A DNA stretch of 23,542 nt from Bacillota bacterium (GTDB lineage Bacteria; Bacillota; Clostridia; Acetivibrionales; DSM-1351), in NCBI GenBank assembly GCA_023433945.1, contig JAEYTP010000073.1:1-23542 (forward strand). Direction: 5' to 3'. Position numbers and translations under genes: made by a program. Of the stretch, positions 21,932 to 23,542 are shown piece after piece (positions within the stretch are counted from its first letter, which is position 1; every line of letters begins with the position of its first letter). A model generated the notes under the pieces. The model was not told where the DNA came from. It did no database searches and saw only the letters and a program-made list of their open reading frames with translations.

Positions 21932-23394
21932 TATTCAATCTCCTTTCCATAGGTTAATGCATTGACCATTGCTCTGGCTTTGTTCTGCGTCTCCTGATAT
22001 TCTGTTTCGGGCACGCTGTCTGCAACTACTCCGCAGCCCGATTGAACATACACTACTCCATCCTTTAGAACTGCCATTCTTATTCCAATGCACACATCTA
22101 TGTTACCAGTTAGGTCAATATAGCCTACAGCACCACCGTATATGCCGCGCTTGCTGCCTTCTGATGAATTTATTATCTGGCAGGCTTTTATCTTTGGCGC
22201 TCCTGAGAGGGTGCCTGCGGGTAGCATTGCTGATATTACATCTAGCTGGTCACAGCCATTCTTGAGTTTTGACGTAACCTTTGATTCAATATGAATAACA
22301 TGAGAGTACTTACATATCGAAAGGTAATCCGACACCTTTACCGATCCGAATTCACTTATTCTACCCAAGTCATTTCTCGCAAGATCAACTAACATATTGT
22401 GCTCTGCAAGCTCCTTTTCATCTGAAAGAAGGCTCTGAATAAGACTTTCATCCTCAATTCTGTTTGCTCCTCTAGGTCTGGATCCGGCAATAGGGAAGGT
22501 AGAAAGCGTACCATCTTGTAGTTTTATCAAGGTTTCAGGAGAAGCACCCGCAAGCTCTAAGTCATCTGTTTTTAGATAAAACATATATGGAGAGGGATTT
22601 GTTGTTCTAAGCACTCTATAAGTGTCAAAAAGAGAACCTTCGAATTCCGCTGACAAGCGGTTTGAAATAACTGCTTGAAATATATCACCCTCAAAAATAT
22701 GATGCTTAACCTTGTTTACCATGCTACAAAATTGCTGTTTATCAAATTGGCTTTTGAAGCTAGTCTTAAGGCCTGATTTAACGTAGTTAGATGGGATGTT
22801 AGCTTTTATAAGCTTAACAGTTTCGCTAAGTTCTCTTATGGCTTTTGTATAATTAATCTCAATATCATCAGCTTTAATATTCATTATTACAACTATTTTT
22901 TGCTTCATGTGATCAAAAGCAATGACTTTATCAAACAGCATCAAGTCAACATCAACAAAGTGAGGTGAGTTATCGCCATTGAGTTTTAGGCAGGGCTCGC
23001 TGTATTTGATATAATCATAGGAAAAATACCCAACAAACCCACCCGCAAATGGAGGAAGAGAGGCTAACTTGGGGCTTCGATACTGACTAATGAGCTCTCT
23101 TAATACAAGGTTTGGATTTTTCTCATAAGTTTCAGAAGTACTACCGCGAATAATAGTGGTTAGTCCATCAATACATTTAACCTGCAGCAGTGGATTGTAG
23201 CCTAGAAATGAATAACGTCCCCACTTTTCTTCTCCTTCTACGCTTTCTAGCAGATAATATTGCTTGCTAATAATACTTATATTTTTAAGTACAGCAATTG
23301 GAGTTCTGAAATCAGAGAAGATTTCACAACATATGGGGATAAAATTGAATTGTTCCGAAAGCTTTTTTGCTTCTTCAAGACTGGGATAATACAT
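21931..23394 (-). CDS. trpE: Anthranilate synthase component I
   Basis: Makes anthranilate from chorismate with ammonia from TrpG, the first committed and feedback-controlled step. With ATG 23394 the product is 487 residues. AGGA lies 8 bases before this ATG and only 2 before the alternative ATG at 23400. The tryptophan-binding feedback elements are present: LLES (48-51) and NPSPYMFY (266-273). Catalytic-domain motifs are GDIFQAVISNR, ELAGASPETL, PIAGSRPRGA, EHNMLVDLARND, YSHVIHIES, LPAGTLSGAPK, GGAVGYID and QSGCGVVADS, then PETEYQE. LLES together with trp operon context separates it from the PabB paralogue. It is the first gene of trpEGDCFBA and follows a T-box leader. Confidence 0.97.
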   Translation of the reverse strand: MYYPSLEEAKKLSEQFNFIPICCEIFSDFRTPIAVLKNISIISKQYYLLESVEGEEKWGRYSFLGYNPLLQVKCIDGLTTIIRGSTSETYEKNPNLVLRELISQYRSPKLASLPPFAGGFVGYFSYDYIKYSEPCLKLNGDNSPHFVDVDLMLFDKVIAFDHMKQKIVVIMNIKADDIEINYTKAIRELSETVKLIKANIPSNYVKSGLKTSFKSQFDKQQFCSMVNKVKHHIFEGDIFQAVISNRLSAEFEGSLFDTYRVLRTTNPSPYMFYLKTDDLELAGASPETLIKLQDGTLSTFPIAGSRPRGANRIEDESLIQSLLSDEKELAEHNMLVDLARNDLGRISEFGSVKVSDYLSICKYSHVIHIESKVTSKLKNGCDQLDVISAMLPAGTLSGAPKIKACQIINSSEGSKRGIYGGAVGYIDLTGNIDVCIGIRMAVLKDGVVYVQSGCGVVADSVPETEYQETQNKARAMVNALTYGKEIE

Positions 23395-23427
23395 AAACAT
23401 CTTCCTTTCACCGAAAATAAATTAAAC

Positions 23428-23542
23428 AAAAAACACCCATCCAAGACATTTACTGCCAAGGACGAGTGTGTATAATTCACCCGCGGTGCCACCTTGTTTT
23501 GTATAGCATAAGCCATACACTCTTGCAGAATACTACCATATT
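23428..23542 (-). promoter_or_regulatory. T-box riboswitch of the trp operon, 3' half
   Basis: On the minus strand AAGGTGGCACCGCGG (plus 23481-23495) is the T-box core of the antiterminator. It is preceded by a stem III-like hairpin (TGTATGGC/GCTATACA, plus 23501-23520). Downstream, CACTCGTCCTTGGCA pairs with TGTCTTGGATGGGTG (plus 23434-23468), followed by TTTTTT: the intrinsic terminator. CAAGG next to the core can instead pair with CCTTG of the terminator arm, giving the antiterminator. The TGGC in the bulge complements a GCCA tRNA end, consistent with tRNA-Trp having G at the discriminator base. Stem I with the specifier codon lies beyond base 23542, so amino-acid identity rests on the downstream genes. 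Confidence 0.93.

Overview
The window is low-GC Gram-positive DNA from an anaerobic spore-former, most likely class Clostridia. Pointers are an SspF-type small acid-soluble spore protein, a GerW/YtfJ sporulation protein, a tryptophan T-box leader, strong AGGAGG ribosome-binding sites and an SLH-domain surface protein. The gene content and the large DUF11/SLH protein resemble the Ruminiclostridium/Acetivibrio group, but that placement is inference and cannot be proved from the sequence.

Layout. (1) 1-112: the 3' end of a 5S rRNA gene with its terminator, so the window starts at the end of an rRNA operon. (2) 321-8063 (+): a 2580-residue secreted surface protein with many DUF11-type beta-sandwich repeats, cadherin-like, Big_1-like and carboxypeptidase-regulatory-like modules and three C-terminal SLH domains for cell-wall anchoring. 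(3) 8264-11694 (+): nadA-nadB-nadC, the de novo route from aspartate to nicotinate mononucleotide, with its own promoter and an unusual terminator. (4) 11815-12279: a 465-bp AT-rich gap holding two consensus DnaA boxes and four near-matches. (5) 12280-13558 (+): the spore protein gene sspF with a terminator, then a DgkB/YegS-type lipid kinase. (6) 13558-13863: gene-free, with several palindromes and a terminator, between convergent genes. (7) 13864-15982 (-): an ECF sigma factor, a zinc-binding anti-sigma-like protein, a DUF2953 membrane protein and GerW/YtfJ, apparently one operon. (8) 16224-16469 (-): an 81-residue protein of unknown function with its own terminator. (9) 16630-23542 (-): a complete trpEGDCFBA operon read from the right edge, preceded by the 3' half of a T-box riboswitch. 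Most junctions overlap by 1-8 bp. The exception is a 232-bp trpC-trpF gap with a 29-bp tandem repeat.

How it works together. The two biosynthetic operons make NAD (nadABC) and tryptophan (trpEGDCFBA). The T-box senses uncharged tRNA, presumably tRNA-Trp, and controls the trp genes by antitermination. Three genes (sspF, ytfJ, DUF2953) belong to the spore programme. The second-look items are the DnaA-box cluster, the sigma/anti-sigma pair joined to sporulation genes, the tandem repeat and in-frame insert within the trp operon, and the structured intergenic palindromes. I found no CRISPR array, tRNA, intact transposase gene or defence system. Nothing here amounts to a clearly new multi-gene system; the sigma/anti-sigma/DUF2953/GerW cluster is the nearest candidate.
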